Source: Tissierella praeacuta DSM 18095 (GTDB lineage: Bacteria > Bacillota > Clostridia > Tissierellales > Tissierellaceae). From it: a stretch of DNA of 64,000 nt. The notes beneath the pieces were generated by a model. The model had not been told where the DNA came from, made no database searches, and saw nothing but the letters and a program-made list of their open reading frames with translations. Every line of letters begins with the position of its first letter. The first letter of the stretch is position 1. The translations under genes and the position numbers were made by a program. Below are positions 27,049 to 35,490 of this stretch, in pieces. The stretch spans positions 186,001 through 250,000 of the forward strand of contig NZ_FQTY01000001.1 of NCBI RefSeq assembly GCF_900128955.1, written 5' to 3'.

Positions 27049-28251
27049 ATGATATATAAATATAAAGCGATATCTCAAAATGGAGAGGTAATAGAGGGAT
27101 TTTTTGAAGGAAATGAAGAATCTGATGTATTAGCAATGTTGAAAGGAAATAATTATCTTCCTGTGTCAGTAGAAAAGGATATAAGTTCTGAAAATAAGAT
27201 TGATATCTTTTCCAAGAAAATAAAGAAAAAGGATTTAGCTGTGTTTTGTAGACAATTCTATACAATGTTAGATGCTGGAATAGGAATAGTAAAATGTATA
27301 GATATACTAGAAAAACAGTCTGAAAATAAAAATTTAAAGAAGGCATTAGGAACGTTACATGAAAATGTTCAAAAAGGTTTTACTTTATCAGAAGGTATGA
27401 AAAAGCATTCAACCGTATTTCCATCTCTTCTTATAAATATGGTTGAAGCAGGAGAAGTTAGTGGGAACTTAGATATAATAATGGAGAGAATGGCAGTACA
27501 TTTTGAGAAGGAAAACAAGTTAGAGAATAAAATTAAGTCTGCTTTAATATACCCAGTAGTATTAGCAGTAGTTTCAATTGCAGTTGTAATATTTTTGTTA
27601 GTAGCTGTCATGCCAACGTTTATAGGAATGTTTGAGTCTAGTGGTCAAGCATTACCAAAACCTACACAAATTTTACTTAATATAAGTAATTGGCTGACAG
27701 AGTATTGGTATATATTTATACCAATAGTACTAGCTTTAATTTTTGGATTTGTATTATTTAAACAAACTCCAACAGGGACAAACTTTGTAGATACATTGAA
27801 GATTAAGATCCCAGTAATAAAGGATACAAATGTAAAGATAATCACTGCAAGATTTGCAAGAACATTATCTACCCTAATGTCCAGTGGTATACCATTACTT
27901 CAATCTATAGAGATAGTATCTAGAGTAGTAGGAAATAAAATAGTTCATGATAGATTAGAAATAGCATCAGAGGATGTAAGAAAAGGAATTTCTTTATCTA
28001 GGGCAGTAAATGAAGTTGGAATATTTCCACCAATGGTGGATTCCATGATAAAAATAGGTGAAGAATCGGGCTCTCTTGATGATATTTTATATAAAACAGC
28101 AGATTTTTATGACGAAGAAGTAGAAGTAGCATTACAAAGGATGACTAGCCTAATGGAGCCTGTCATGCTAGTTATAATGGCATTAATAATAGGTTTTATA
28201 GTTATAGCCATGGCAATGCCAATGTTTGATATGGTAAATACAATACAATGA
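27049..28251 (+). CDS. pilC: Type IV pilus inner-membrane platform protein PilC (GspF family)
   Basis: This 400-residue membrane protein has two homologous halves, each with a cytoplasmic helical GspF domain (FCRQFYTMLDAGIGIVKCI and FARTLSTLMSSGIPLLQSI) followed by membrane helices; three helices in total. It is the platform rotated or moved by PilB and PilT. It starts 10 nt after pilT behind AGGTGAAA. It is the last gene before the promoter and riboswitch region, so pilBTC can be transcribed separately from the pilin genes. Confidence 0.94.
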   Translation: MIYKYKAISQNGEVIEGFFEGNEESDVLAMLKGNNYLPVSVEKDISSENKIDIFSKKIKKKDLAVFCRQFYTMLDAGIGIVKCIDILEKQSENKNLKKALGTLHENVQKGFTLSEGMKKHSTVFPSLLINMVEAGEVSGNLDIIMERMAVHFEKENKLENKIKSALIYPVVLAVVSIAVVIFLLVAVMPTFIGMFESSGQALPKPTQILLNISNWLTEYWYIFIPIVLALIFGFVLFKQTPTGTNFVDTLKIKIPVIKDTNVKIITARFARTLSTLMSSGIPLLQSIEIVSRVVGNKIVHDRLEIASEDVRKGISLSRAVNEVGIFPPMVDSMIKIGEESGSLDDILYKTADFYDEEVEVALQRMTSLMEPVMLVIMALIIGFIVIAMAMPMFDMVNTIQ

Positions 28252-28339
28252 TTGAGAATTATAGGAGGTAATTTTGATATCAACTTATAGTTTTAAACAT
28301 TTGCGTAGTATTTAAAATTAATGTATAATGTAAAAAATA

Positions 28340-28371
28340 TTGACATTGTAAAAGGATTATTATAGTATAAA
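28340..28371 (+). promoter_or_regulatory. Promoter of the pilin operon
   Basis: TTGACA at 28340-28345 is followed 15-20 nt later by overlapping -10 candidates (TATAGT at 28361, TAGTAT at 28363, TATAAA at 28366). It lies just upstream of the c-di-GMP aptamer. Confidence 0.65.
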
Positions 28372-28392
28372 ATAAATTAAATTATCGAAATA

Positions 28393-28482
28393 TGAATATT
28401 TCCTCGGCAAAGCTAGGGAAACCTAGTGACGCAAAGCTTGAGTCTAAAGTTATCTAAAAGGTAATTATGATCGTTCAGCTGC
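28393..28482 (+). ncRNA. Cyclic di-GMP-I (GEMM-I) riboswitch aptamer
   Basis: The leader carries the class I c-di-GMP aptamer landmarks in order: CTCGGCAAAGC; a 5-bp hairpin (28413-28417 with 28422-28426) closed by a GAAA tetraloop; the invariant TGACGCAAAGC; TCTAAAG, matching the tetraloop-receptor side; a second hairpin (TTATC/GGTAA); ATGATCG; and the closing CAGCTGC. It precedes a terminator and the major pilin gene, a known regulon context for this class. The 5' arm of the terminator shares the CTGC end of the aptamer, so ligand binding should block termination (an ON switch, by inference). Confidence 0.9.
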
Positions 28483-28514
28483 ATAAATAGTTTTATTATT
28501 TATGCAGTTTTTTT
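28479..28514 (+). terminator. Riboswitch expression-platform terminator
   Basis: An 11-bp perfect stem (28479-28489 with 28497-28507), a 7-nt loop and seven Ts. It overlaps the last four bases of the aptamer, making aptamer and terminator mutually exclusive. Confidence 0.9.
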
Positions 28515-28589
28515 GTACAATAAAAGATTTATACATTAGGTTTAAAGGTATAAATAAAGTAATTTTGAAGTGAAAACTTTAAATTCTTT

Positions 28590-28637
28590 AATTTAAAATT
28601 TACAATTTTAAATTTGTAATTCGTGGACTCCGTCCAC
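28590..28637. repeat. Tandem inverted repeats in the pilin mRNA leader
   Basis: Two hairpins lie in the 205-nt stretch between the riboswitch terminator and the pilin gene. One is an 11-bp AT stem (28590-28600 with 28604-28614) and the other GTGGAC/GTCCAC (28623-28628 with 28632-28637). The pair resembles a dispersed clostridial repeat remnant or an mRNA stabiliser. The rest of 28515-28719 shows nothing else recognisable. Confidence 0.5.
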
Positions 28638-28719
28638 ATAAAGGTGGTGGTTTTGGGAAATAGGTAAATAAAGTTATTTAATTATATTTATAAAAAGTTA
28701 AAATAAGGGGGAATTTTTA

Positions 28720-29112
28720 ATGTTAAAGTGGATTAACAAGAAAAAAAACAAAAAAGGCTTTACTTTAGTAGAATTAGTTGTGGTTATTGCTATATTGGGG
28801 ATTTTAGCAGCTATTGCAGTGCCTAAGTTAGGAGCATCAAGAAAGAATGCTGCCATTACAGCACATAATGCTAATGTACGAACACTTATGAGTGCTGCAA
28901 ATATGTATATAGCTGATAAAGGGGTACCGACAGCTAACACAAAGTGGACAAAAACAGCAGGAAACGATGGAACCGAAACGGACTGGAAGCCATACCTTCA
29001 AGAATGGCCAAAAGTACCTACAGGAACAGGAGAAGATTTAGATAATGACTATGAAGTTACATTTGATGGAGTTGGAGGAGTCGTTGTCAGTCCAGAAGCA
29101 ATAGAAAAGTAG
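28720..29112 (+). CDS. pilA: Major type IV pilin (prepilin) PilA
   Basis: This 130-residue prepilin has a short basic leader (12 residues ending KKG), a prepilin-peptidase site before Phe (G/FTLVELV with the Glu at +5) and the hydrophobic assembly helix. A small C-terminal domain without cysteines follows (WKPYLQEWPKVPTGTG). It is the first gene after the c-di-GMP riboswitch, has a long leader, and is followed by a small GGTAG/CTACC hairpin. Both features suit a highly expressed, separately tuned major pilin. GGGGGA precedes the ATG. Confidence 0.9.
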   Translation: MLKWINKKKNKKGFTLVELVVVIAILGILAAIAVPKLGASRKNAAITAHNANVRTLMSAANMYIADKGVPTANTKWTKTAGNDGTETDWKPYLQEWPKVPTGTGEDLDNDYEVTFDGVGGVVVSPEAIEK

Positions 29113-29127
29113 TCAAAAATGTCTTAA

Positions 29128-29140
29128 GGTAGCAACTACC
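29128..29140 (+). other. Small intercistronic hairpin after pilA
   Basis: GGTAG (29128-29132) and CTACC (29136-29140) pair around CAA in the 77-nt gap between the pilin and prepilin-peptidase genes. There is no T tract. It may limit 3' decay of the pilin mRNA. Confidence 0.3.
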
Positions 29141-29189
29141 ACCAAAATCTTATCAAAATACAATTACAAATCAACAAAGGAGCAACAAC

Positions 29190-29948
29190 ATGATTATACT
29201 AATTTCTCTATACGGACTACTAATAGGTTCATTTTTAAATGTATGTATATATAGGATACCAAGGGAGGAAAGCATTGTTTTTCCTTCCTCTCATTGTCCT
29301 AACTGTGGTGCAAATCTTAAATGGTATGATTTATTACCAGTATTTAGCTTTATAGTCCAAAGAGGGAAATGTAGATATTGTGGGGAGAAAGTCTCCCCTC
29401 AGTATCCAATTATTGAACTATTAAACTCTATTATTTATTTAATTATTTATATAAAATTTGGATTTGCATTAGAATTTTTCTTTTATGCAATTATATTTTC
29501 ATTACTTATTGTTATTACTATAATAGATTTACAACATATGATTATTCCAGACATATTAGTTGTTTTAATTTTAGGTATTACAATTATCTATAAAATACTT
29601 TCATACATATTATATAGTAAATCACCAGAATTACTATATAGCATTGGAGGACTAGTTTTAAGCGGAACATTATTTATTCTTATTATTATAGTATCTAAAG
29701 GTGGAATGGGTGGAGGAGATGTAGCTTTAATTGGAGCATTAGGATTTATCTTAGGTATCAAAAAAATATTTCTTACTATATTTCTATCTTTCCTACTAGG
29801 CGCAATTATTTCCGTCTTTTTATTAATTATGAAAATTAAGGGAAGAAAGGATCCTATACCTTTTGGACCGTTCATTATATTAGGATTTTTTATAGTAGTA
29901 TTTTGGGGAGAAAAGTTGATTAGTTGGTATGTGAGTTTGTTGTTTTAG
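29190..29948 (+). CDS. pilD: Prepilin peptidase PilD
   Basis: This 252-residue membrane aspartyl protease removes prepilin leaders and N-methylates the new N-terminus. The N-terminal methylase region has the zinc-binding pairs CPNC and CRYC flanking WYDLLPVFSF. The protease part has the catalytic aspartates in DLQHMIIPD and the GGGD motif (GMGGGDVAL). About seven membrane helices. It lies in the pilin operon with GGAG upstream and its end overlaps the leader region of the next gene. Confidence 0.93.
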   Translation: MIILISLYGLLIGSFLNVCIYRIPREESIVFPSSHCPNCGANLKWYDLLPVFSFIVQRGKCRYCGEKVSPQYPIIELLNSIIYLIIYIKFGFALEFFFYAIIFSLLIVITIIDLQHMIIPDILVVLILGITIIYKILSYILYSKSPELLYSIGGLVLSGTLFILIIIVSKGGMGGGDVALIGALGFILGIKKIFLTIFLSFLLGAIISVFLLIMKIKGRKDPIPFGPFIILGFFIVVFWGEKLISWYVSLLF

Positions 29949-29959
29949 GAGAGTTTGAG

Positions 29960-31444
29960 ATGAGACAAAGAAAAGGACTTACTCTTATAGAAGTTATACT
30001 TTCAATTATGCTTTTAGGTATAATTGCCATTTCCATTTTACCTATGTTTATTCATGCTATTAAGTTTTCTAAGTGGAATATTATTAGACAAAATGCAATG
30101 AGCATGGCTTATGCACAAGTGGAATGGTTAAAGACACTTGATTATAGTACTGAGTTAGAATTAAAAGGAAAATATTTTCCAGTTGGAAAAGATGGGATAA
30201 GTTTAGAAGGTGTTGTAAAAGAAGAATTATTTATGAATGATGAAAGTAGTAACCCTAAGATTATAGATGGAGTAGAATATAGATTTTTGACTAATATTTA
30301 TTGGGAATCAGGGATTTCATCTACAGGAGAAACTGTGGCTAATGCATTAAGAAAAATCGATGTTACTGTTAAGGCAAAGGAGCCTTTTTCAGGTAAAGAA
30401 AAGGAATATTCTATCATAGGAACTCTTATAGCTTTTGAGGGGGAAAGAAGTCCTGATAATGCTACTCCTCTTAAGGTGAAGGCGTTTACTGGACATGATT
30501 TTACGCAGCTGACAAAAAATGTGAAGATAGAGATTTATAACGAAAGTAAAACAACTCTAAAGGATTGGGGAAGGACAGATGAAAAAGGAGAAGCTATATT
30601 TGTGAAGTTACTTGATGGAAAATATCAAGTTAGTGCAAAAGAGTGGGAAAAAGGAGAAATGATGGGCAGACCTAGTAATATCAAAGGAAGCTATCCCAAT
30701 GAAGAATGGATATCCTACGATTTAATACAGATAAATAAATCAGAGGAACCATATATAGAACACAGTATATTTGTAGATTATCCTGCTTATATAAAATTAC
30801 ATGGGGTTTCAGAATCCATGTTACTAGGTAGTGAATTGAGGTTAGAGCCAATATATAATGCACCTGAGGGTAAGGTATTGAATCTAGATCTTAAAACTAA
30901 TTTAAACAATTTAGACAATCTAAAGATTTGGAGAGCATGGCAATATAGACATTCTTTAACATATAATGATGTAGAGTATAAATTAATAGATAAAAACACT
31001 AGAAAAGTATGGGATGGGGTTTTTTCATATTATAATAATAATTTTACTATTAAGGATTTAACCTTAGGATATGTTTTAGAAAGCAAGTATAATTCTCAAA
31101 ATATTTATAAATTTGAAGGTAATAATATGATAATTCTTGATATTGTATTTCCTGAGTCAATTAGTTCAGAAAAAATTGAAAGTAAAATAGGAGAACCTGC
31201 AAAATTTAAATTTTCTTTATATGATGAAGATGTTAAAATACCTTTTAATCTTCAGATGATACAAAGAGATAAGAACAGCAATACAAATAAATATAAAATT
31301 TATTTAAATGCTAATTATATTGCTATGAATGGAAAAGATATTATATTTATGTTGGATGAATCAATTTTAGATGATAACGGTATAGGAATGATAGGTGACA
31401 TGAATTTTATAACATTAAAACATTCTAAAAATAATAATCAGTAA
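29960..31444 (+). CDS. Large minor pilin (PilV-like) with Cna-B/regulatory-like domain
   Basis: This 494-residue prepilin is far longer than usual. The ATG at 29960 follows AGGAGAG. The leader ends RKG before LTLIEVIL, so PilD processing is expected. After the assembly helix, residues 155-270 resemble a Cna-B or carboxypeptidase-regulatory beta-sandwich (KNVKIEIYNESKT, TDEKGEAIFVKLLDGKYQVSA). The rest is beta-rich with no match I know. The domain may display an adhesin or stabilising fold at the pilus tip. It heads the first minor-pilin set. Confidence 0.8.
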   Translation: MRQRKGLTLIEVILSIMLLGIIAISILPMFIHAIKFSKWNIIRQNAMSMAYAQVEWLKTLDYSTELELKGKYFPVGKDGISLEGVVKEELFMNDESSNPKIIDGVEYRFLTNIYWESGISSTGETVANALRKIDVTVKAKEPFSGKEKEYSIIGTLIAFEGERSPDNATPLKVKAFTGHDFTQLTKNVKIEIYNESKTTLKDWGRTDEKGEAIFVKLLDGKYQVSAKEWEKGEMMGRPSNIKGSYPNEEWISYDLIQINKSEEPYIEHSIFVDYPAYIKLHGVSESMLLGSELRLEPIYNAPEGKVLNLDLKTNLNNLDNLKIWRAWQYRHSLTYNDVEYKLIDKNTRKVWDGVFSYYNNNFTIKDLTLGYVLESKYNSQNIYKFEGNNMIILDIVFPESISSEKIESKIGEPAKFKFSLYDEDVKIPFNLQMIQRDKNSNTNKYKIYLNANYIAMNGKDIIFMLDESILDDNGIGMIGDMNFITLKHSKNNNQ

Positions 31445-31455
31445 GGAGTTCTATT

Positions 31456-32085
31456 ATGTTTACAGAAGCTTATAATAATAAAAAATATAATAAAGGTTTT
31501 ACTTTAATAGAACTGATTATAGTTGTACCACTTATAGCTATTATTTTTCTTATTGCATATAATATAATTTTTGTCAGTAACAAGAGTTTTTTCTCTACTA
31601 AAAATAAATTTTCCACATATGAAGACATAAGGATATTTGAAATTAATATTCAAAAAGAGGCTAATCAAGCTAGAAAAGCTACTAAAAATCAAGATGTAAT
31701 GGAAAAAATAAGTGGAAAAGAGCTTCATATATATACTGATGTTAATGGAGATAATATACCAGAAATTGTCAGATATAGGATTGTAAACAAAGAATTAATA
31801 AGAGATGTGAAATACCCAATATTGAAGGCAAATTCTAATGAATTTCCCTATGTTTATAACAGTAGTTGGTCTGATGAAAAAACAGTTCTAAAAAATGTAA
31901 AAGATATAGACTTTATAGAAGATATAGAAAACATAAGAAAACAAGATAACAATATAATTACTAAAGACATTAAGGATTATAGGAAAAAAGCTACTTTAAA
32001 ATTTAGTATAAATGATGATTCTAAAACAGGGAAAATTGATTTAACCATAGTGTTGGTAACAAAGAGTAGGGCTGAAGCATACTAG
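31456..32085 (+). CDS. Minor pilin, PilW/GspJ-like
   Basis: This 209-residue prepilin has a 14-residue leader (ending YNKG) before FTLIELIIVVPLIAIIF, then a globular domain with an EF-hand-like DVNGDNIPEI loop (residues 95-105) reminiscent of calcium-binding minor pilins. It follows the large minor pilin by 11 nt with AAGGAG. With its neighbours it probably forms the priming complex at the pilus tip. Calcium binding is inference from the DxNxDxxxE spacing. Confidence 0.82.
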   Translation: MFTEAYNNKKYNKGFTLIELIIVVPLIAIIFLIAYNIIFVSNKSFFSTKNKFSTYEDIRIFEINIQKEANQARKATKNQDVMEKISGKELHIYTDVNGDNIPEIVRYRIVNKELIRDVKYPILKANSNEFPYVYNSSWSDEKTVLKNVKDIDFIEDIENIRKQDNNIITKDIKDYRKKATLKFSINDDSKTGKIDLTIVLVTKSRAEAY

Positions 32086-32098
32086 AGGAGGTACTAAA

Positions 32099-33811
32099 GT
32101 GAAAAAGATATTAAATAATAAAGGTGTTACTCTACCTATAGTATTAATAGCCTTTGTAATCACTACAATCCTAAGTTTTGCATTAATATTTATGATAAAT
32201 ACTCAAATTAAAATAAATTCTGTAGATAAACAAATGAAATCATCCTTTGAATATGCTGAAGCTGGATATAATAAATATCTTTGGCATTTAAATGATAATG
32301 TTGAATTTTACTCAACTCAAGAGAGTAAAAATATGATGAATAAAGATATCTCATTTCAGGATGGATTTTATAGATTAGAGGTTAAGAAACCAGAAGATAA
32401 AGATAGATTTGTAACGATTAAATCAACAGGATGGACAAGGGAAAATCCTCATATTAAAAGAACAATAGTTGCTAGGGTTAGAAAAAAGCAATTTGTACAT
32501 CATGTTTATGTAAGTGATGATGATGGCACGGCATGGTGGACATCTGGAGATGAAAGTATTGGTCCACTTCATACTAATAAAGATATTAGAATACAAAAAA
32601 AACCAATATTTTATGATACGGTAAGCTATGCTGGAAAGTTGATAAAAGGAACTGATTCAGGGCAAAATTCAACATATAATCCTGATTTTAAAGTAAAGAG
32701 TCCTTCTCAGCCGGAAAAAACAAATACTTTAGACTTTCCAGACCATAATAAAGATTTGAGACTATGGGCTGAAAAAGATAATATGGTTTTTAAAGGAAGA
32801 ACTTGTATATATTTAGATGGGAATAATATTAAAATTAGAAATGGAAATGATCCTATAGATAAAATTAAAATAATTTCAGTATCATCAATAAAAAATAAAG
32901 TAATTTATGTTGAGAAAGCTGAAGGTGGTGGTACTGGGAAATTTGATGTTAAAGCAGGAAATATTTTTATATCTGGGGAATTGCAAGGGAAGTTAACAAT
33001 TGCAGCAGAAAATAACATTTATATTACTTATGATGATCCCACAAATTGGTACGATTACGATGAATCTAGATTAGGAGATAAAGCCTATAAACCACCAAGA
33101 CCTCCCAATGAACATAAATGGAGCAATGGTAATAAGTATAGTTATCCTGAAAAAGGCGGCATTAAATATATTAGCACTAATTTCTCTCTTTCAAATGATA
33201 AAATGACTAGAATGGCAAATGGAGATGATATGCTGGGACTAATTGCTAATAATGAAATATTGATATTACATTATGGTTGGCCAAAAAGAGCATTGGAATT
33301 AAATTTAAGTGACAATTATTGGAATTTTGAATGGAATTGGGGAGACTATGGAAAATATGAAAGAAAATATTTATCACGAGGATGGTATTATAATATTCGA
33401 ATAGATGGGAGAGATTATAATGAAATATATTTATATAGTGGATATTATAATGTTTGGGTGTCAGATGAAAAATGGGGACAAGTTAGTGCAATCTATGACT
33501 TAGCACCAAAAGATGTAACAATACATGCTGCTATTTTTTCTGTTAATAATGGGTTTGGTTTTGAAGATTATAATAATGGAAAGCCTAGAGGAAAAATAAC
33601 ATTATGGGGAAATATTACTCAAAGAAAAAGGTTGCCTGTAGGAACATTTAATATAAACACTGGTAATTCAGTAACTGGGTATAAAAAGGAATACGCTCAT
33701 GATCCTCGTATGTTTTATGATTATCCTCCCCATATATTAGAACCGACTAATGTAGGTTGGGAGATTCATGAGTGGAAAGAGAGCAAAGATTATGTAATAG
33801 AGAAACCATAA
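32099..33811 (+). CDS. PilX-like minor pilin component with DUF4900-type domain
   Basis: This 570-residue protein starts at a GTG at 32099 after AGGAGG. A short leader NNKG precedes a hydrophobic helix (VTLPIVLIAFVITTILSFALIF), without the conserved Glu at +5, which is typical of PilX/GspK-like tip proteins. The large extracellular domain matches the DUF4900 style: GPLHTNKDIRI, ALGLIANNEI-like and YKKEYAHDPRMFYDYPPHILEP. It is rich in Trp and Tyr around residues 390-460. It probably caps the minor-pilin complex. Confidence 0.75.
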   Translation: MKKILNNKGVTLPIVLIAFVITTILSFALIFMINTQIKINSVDKQMKSSFEYAEAGYNKYLWHLNDNVEFYSTQESKNMMNKDISFQDGFYRLEVKKPEDKDRFVTIKSTGWTRENPHIKRTIVARVRKKQFVHHVYVSDDDGTAWWTSGDESIGPLHTNKDIRIQKKPIFYDTVSYAGKLIKGTDSGQNSTYNPDFKVKSPSQPEKTNTLDFPDHNKDLRLWAEKDNMVFKGRTCIYLDGNNIKIRNGNDPIDKIKIISVSSIKNKVIYVEKAEGGGTGKFDVKAGNIFISGELQGKLTIAAENNIYITYDDPTNWYDYDESRLGDKAYKPPRPPNEHKWSNGNKYSYPEKGGIKYISTNFSLSNDKMTRMANGDDMLGLIANNEILILHYGWPKRALELNLSDNYWNFEWNWGDYGKYERKYLSRGWYYNIRIDGRDYNEIYLYSGYYNVWVSDEKWGQVSAIYDLAPKDVTIHAAIFSVNNGFGFEDYNNGKPRGKITLWGNITQRKRLPVGTFNINTGNSVTGYKKEYAHDPRMFYDYPPHILEPTNVGWEIHEWKESKDYVIEKP

Positions 33812-33826
33812 AAGGAGGTAATGGCA

Positions 33827-34891
33827 TTGAAATTACCATCAATCTCAAGAAAAGTTTTATCCATTGATTTTGGTTCAAAAGAAATCAAAGTAATAGAAGG
33901 CAAGTATTCAAAAAATAATATTCGTATATTTAAAGGGTTTACAATATCAGTAGAACCTCATTTCTATAAAGATGGAGAAATTTTAAATAAAGATATACTA
34001 GTTACTTTATTAAAGGATAAATTAAAAGAGAATAAGATTTCTACTGACTTAGCTTATGGAATTGTAAATAGCTCTAATATCATAACTAGAGAAATCACTA
34101 TACCAAAGGTTTCCAGTGAGGAAATAGCTTCTATTATTGGATATCAATTAGATGAATTTTTTCCAGTAGATACTGAAGATTATATAGTTAATCATTTAAC
34201 TATAGGAAGTAAAATGGAAGATGAAGTAGAAAAGTTAAATATTCTTTTAATAGGCTTACCAAAAGACATGGTTATAAATCATCTAGAGTTAATGAAGGAG
34301 TCAGGACTTAAGCCTCAAGTTTTAGATTATCAGAGTAATGCAATTGCAAAATTATTAGGTTTTAATGATAAAGTAAATGATTTCTATAATACTAAAGATT
34401 TGGTGATAGCATCTATAGATATAGGCTATAATAGCTCTAAACTTACAATAATAAAAAATGGTAATATGGAAGTATCTAGGATTCTAGATATTGGAGCAGA
34501 AACACTATATGAAAATTTAGAAGAACTTTTTGATTATTCTCCAGAGGATATTGAAGAAAAGATAAAAGAAATTGAGGATATATCCATATATAAAGAAGAA
34601 TATACGGAATACTATAGATTGTTAAATGTTGTAAGAAATACTTTAATTAATCTAATGGAAAAAATCGAAATGATCTTTAGATATTATATGACGAGAGATT
34701 CTGGAAATATAATTAATTATATTTTATTAGAAGGTGGTCTTTCTAACATTAACGGATTGGACAATCTATTTTCAAATTATTTCAATATACCTTCTATTAA
34801 ACTATTATCATTAGATAAAATAAAATGGAATGAAGAACTAAGTAAATTTTCCAACGCAATAGGTGGATTAATTCGCTTTGATAGGGTGTAA
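33827..34891 (+). CDS. pilM: Type IV pilus assembly protein PilM (actin-like ATPase)
   Basis: This 354-residue cytoplasmic protein has an FtsA/actin-type fold: the phosphate-1 loop LSIDFGSKEIKVIEG, IASIDIGYNSSKLTIIKNG for phosphate 2 and ILLEGGLSNINGLDNLF for the adenosine motif. It binds the PilN N-terminus and links to PilB. The TTG at 33827 lies 8 nt after AAGGAGG. The ATG at 33821, only 2 nt from that site, is less likely. The gene order pilM-pilN-pilO is conserved. Confidence 0.92.
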   Translation: MKLPSISRKVLSIDFGSKEIKVIEGKYSKNNIRIFKGFTISVEPHFYKDGEILNKDILVTLLKDKLKENKISTDLAYGIVNSSNIITREITIPKVSSEEIASIIGYQLDEFFPVDTEDYIVNHLTIGSKMEDEVEKLNILLIGLPKDMVINHLELMKESGLKPQVLDYQSNAIAKLLGFNDKVNDFYNTKDLVIASIDIGYNSSKLTIIKNGNMEVSRILDIGAETLYENLEELFDYSPEDIEEKIKEIEDISIYKEEYTEYYRLLNVVRNTLINLMEKIEMIFRYYMTRDSGNIINYILLEGGLSNINGLDNLFSNYFNIPSIKLLSLDKIKWNEELSKFSNAIGGLIRFDRV

Positions 34892-34893
34892 AT

Positions 34894-35490
34894 ATGAGAG
34901 ACTTGAACTTTTTTGAAATTTATATAGAAAAGAAAGAAATTAAGGTAGATAAAAAGATTTTATATTTTACAGTATTAATATCTGCAATTATATTATTATT
35001 GATATATACCATATACAGTGAAATAGTTATAAGGCGAGAAACTAAAACAATAAAAAATCTTAAAATTATAGCAGAAGATCCCAAGATATTAAAGAAAGTT
35101 GATGATATAAGGGAAAAGGAAATCGAAGTAAATCAATTTAGGGAATCTGTAGAAAAACTAAGATTATTAGATATGGCTATTGAAAAAAGGAATATAGTGG
35201 ATAAAGATTTACTAGATAAAATCAATGACAATATTCCAAAAGAGATATTTCTTACTTCTCTTAGTATTCAAGGAGGGGATATTTACATAGTAGGTATGTC
35301 TAAAGATAAATGGGCAATTGCTGAGTTTCAAAAAGGATTGGAATCTTTAGAAGATTGTGATGAAATTTTTGTATCTAATATATCGAAGCAAGAAGAACAT
35401 TATAATTTTAGTTTAAATATTACATTAGTGGGTGTGAATGATGATGGAGAAGTTGTTGAAGAAGAAAATCAAAATGAGAGAATTAACTAA
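34894..35490 (+). CDS. pilN: Type IV pilus assembly protein PilN
   Basis: This 198-residue bitopic protein has a cytoplasmic N-terminus (RDLNFFEIYIEKKE) carrying the PilM-binding NF-type motif, one membrane helix (residues 24-43), a coiled-coil-like stretch and a ferredoxin-like fold (LLDKINDNIPKEIFLTSLSI). It starts 2 nt after pilM and its end overlaps pilO by 35 nt. It belongs to the alignment complex that links the motor with the cell wall. Confidence 0.9.
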   Translation: MRDLNFFEIYIEKKEIKVDKKILYFTVLISAIILLLIYTIYSEIVIRRETKTIKNLKIIAEDPKILKKVDDIREKEIEVNQFRESVEKLRLLDMAIEKRNIVDKDLLDKINDNIPKEIFLTSLSIQGGDIYIVGMSKDKWAIAEFQKGLESLEDCDEIFVSNISKQEEHYNFSLNITLVGVNDDGEVVEEENQNERIN

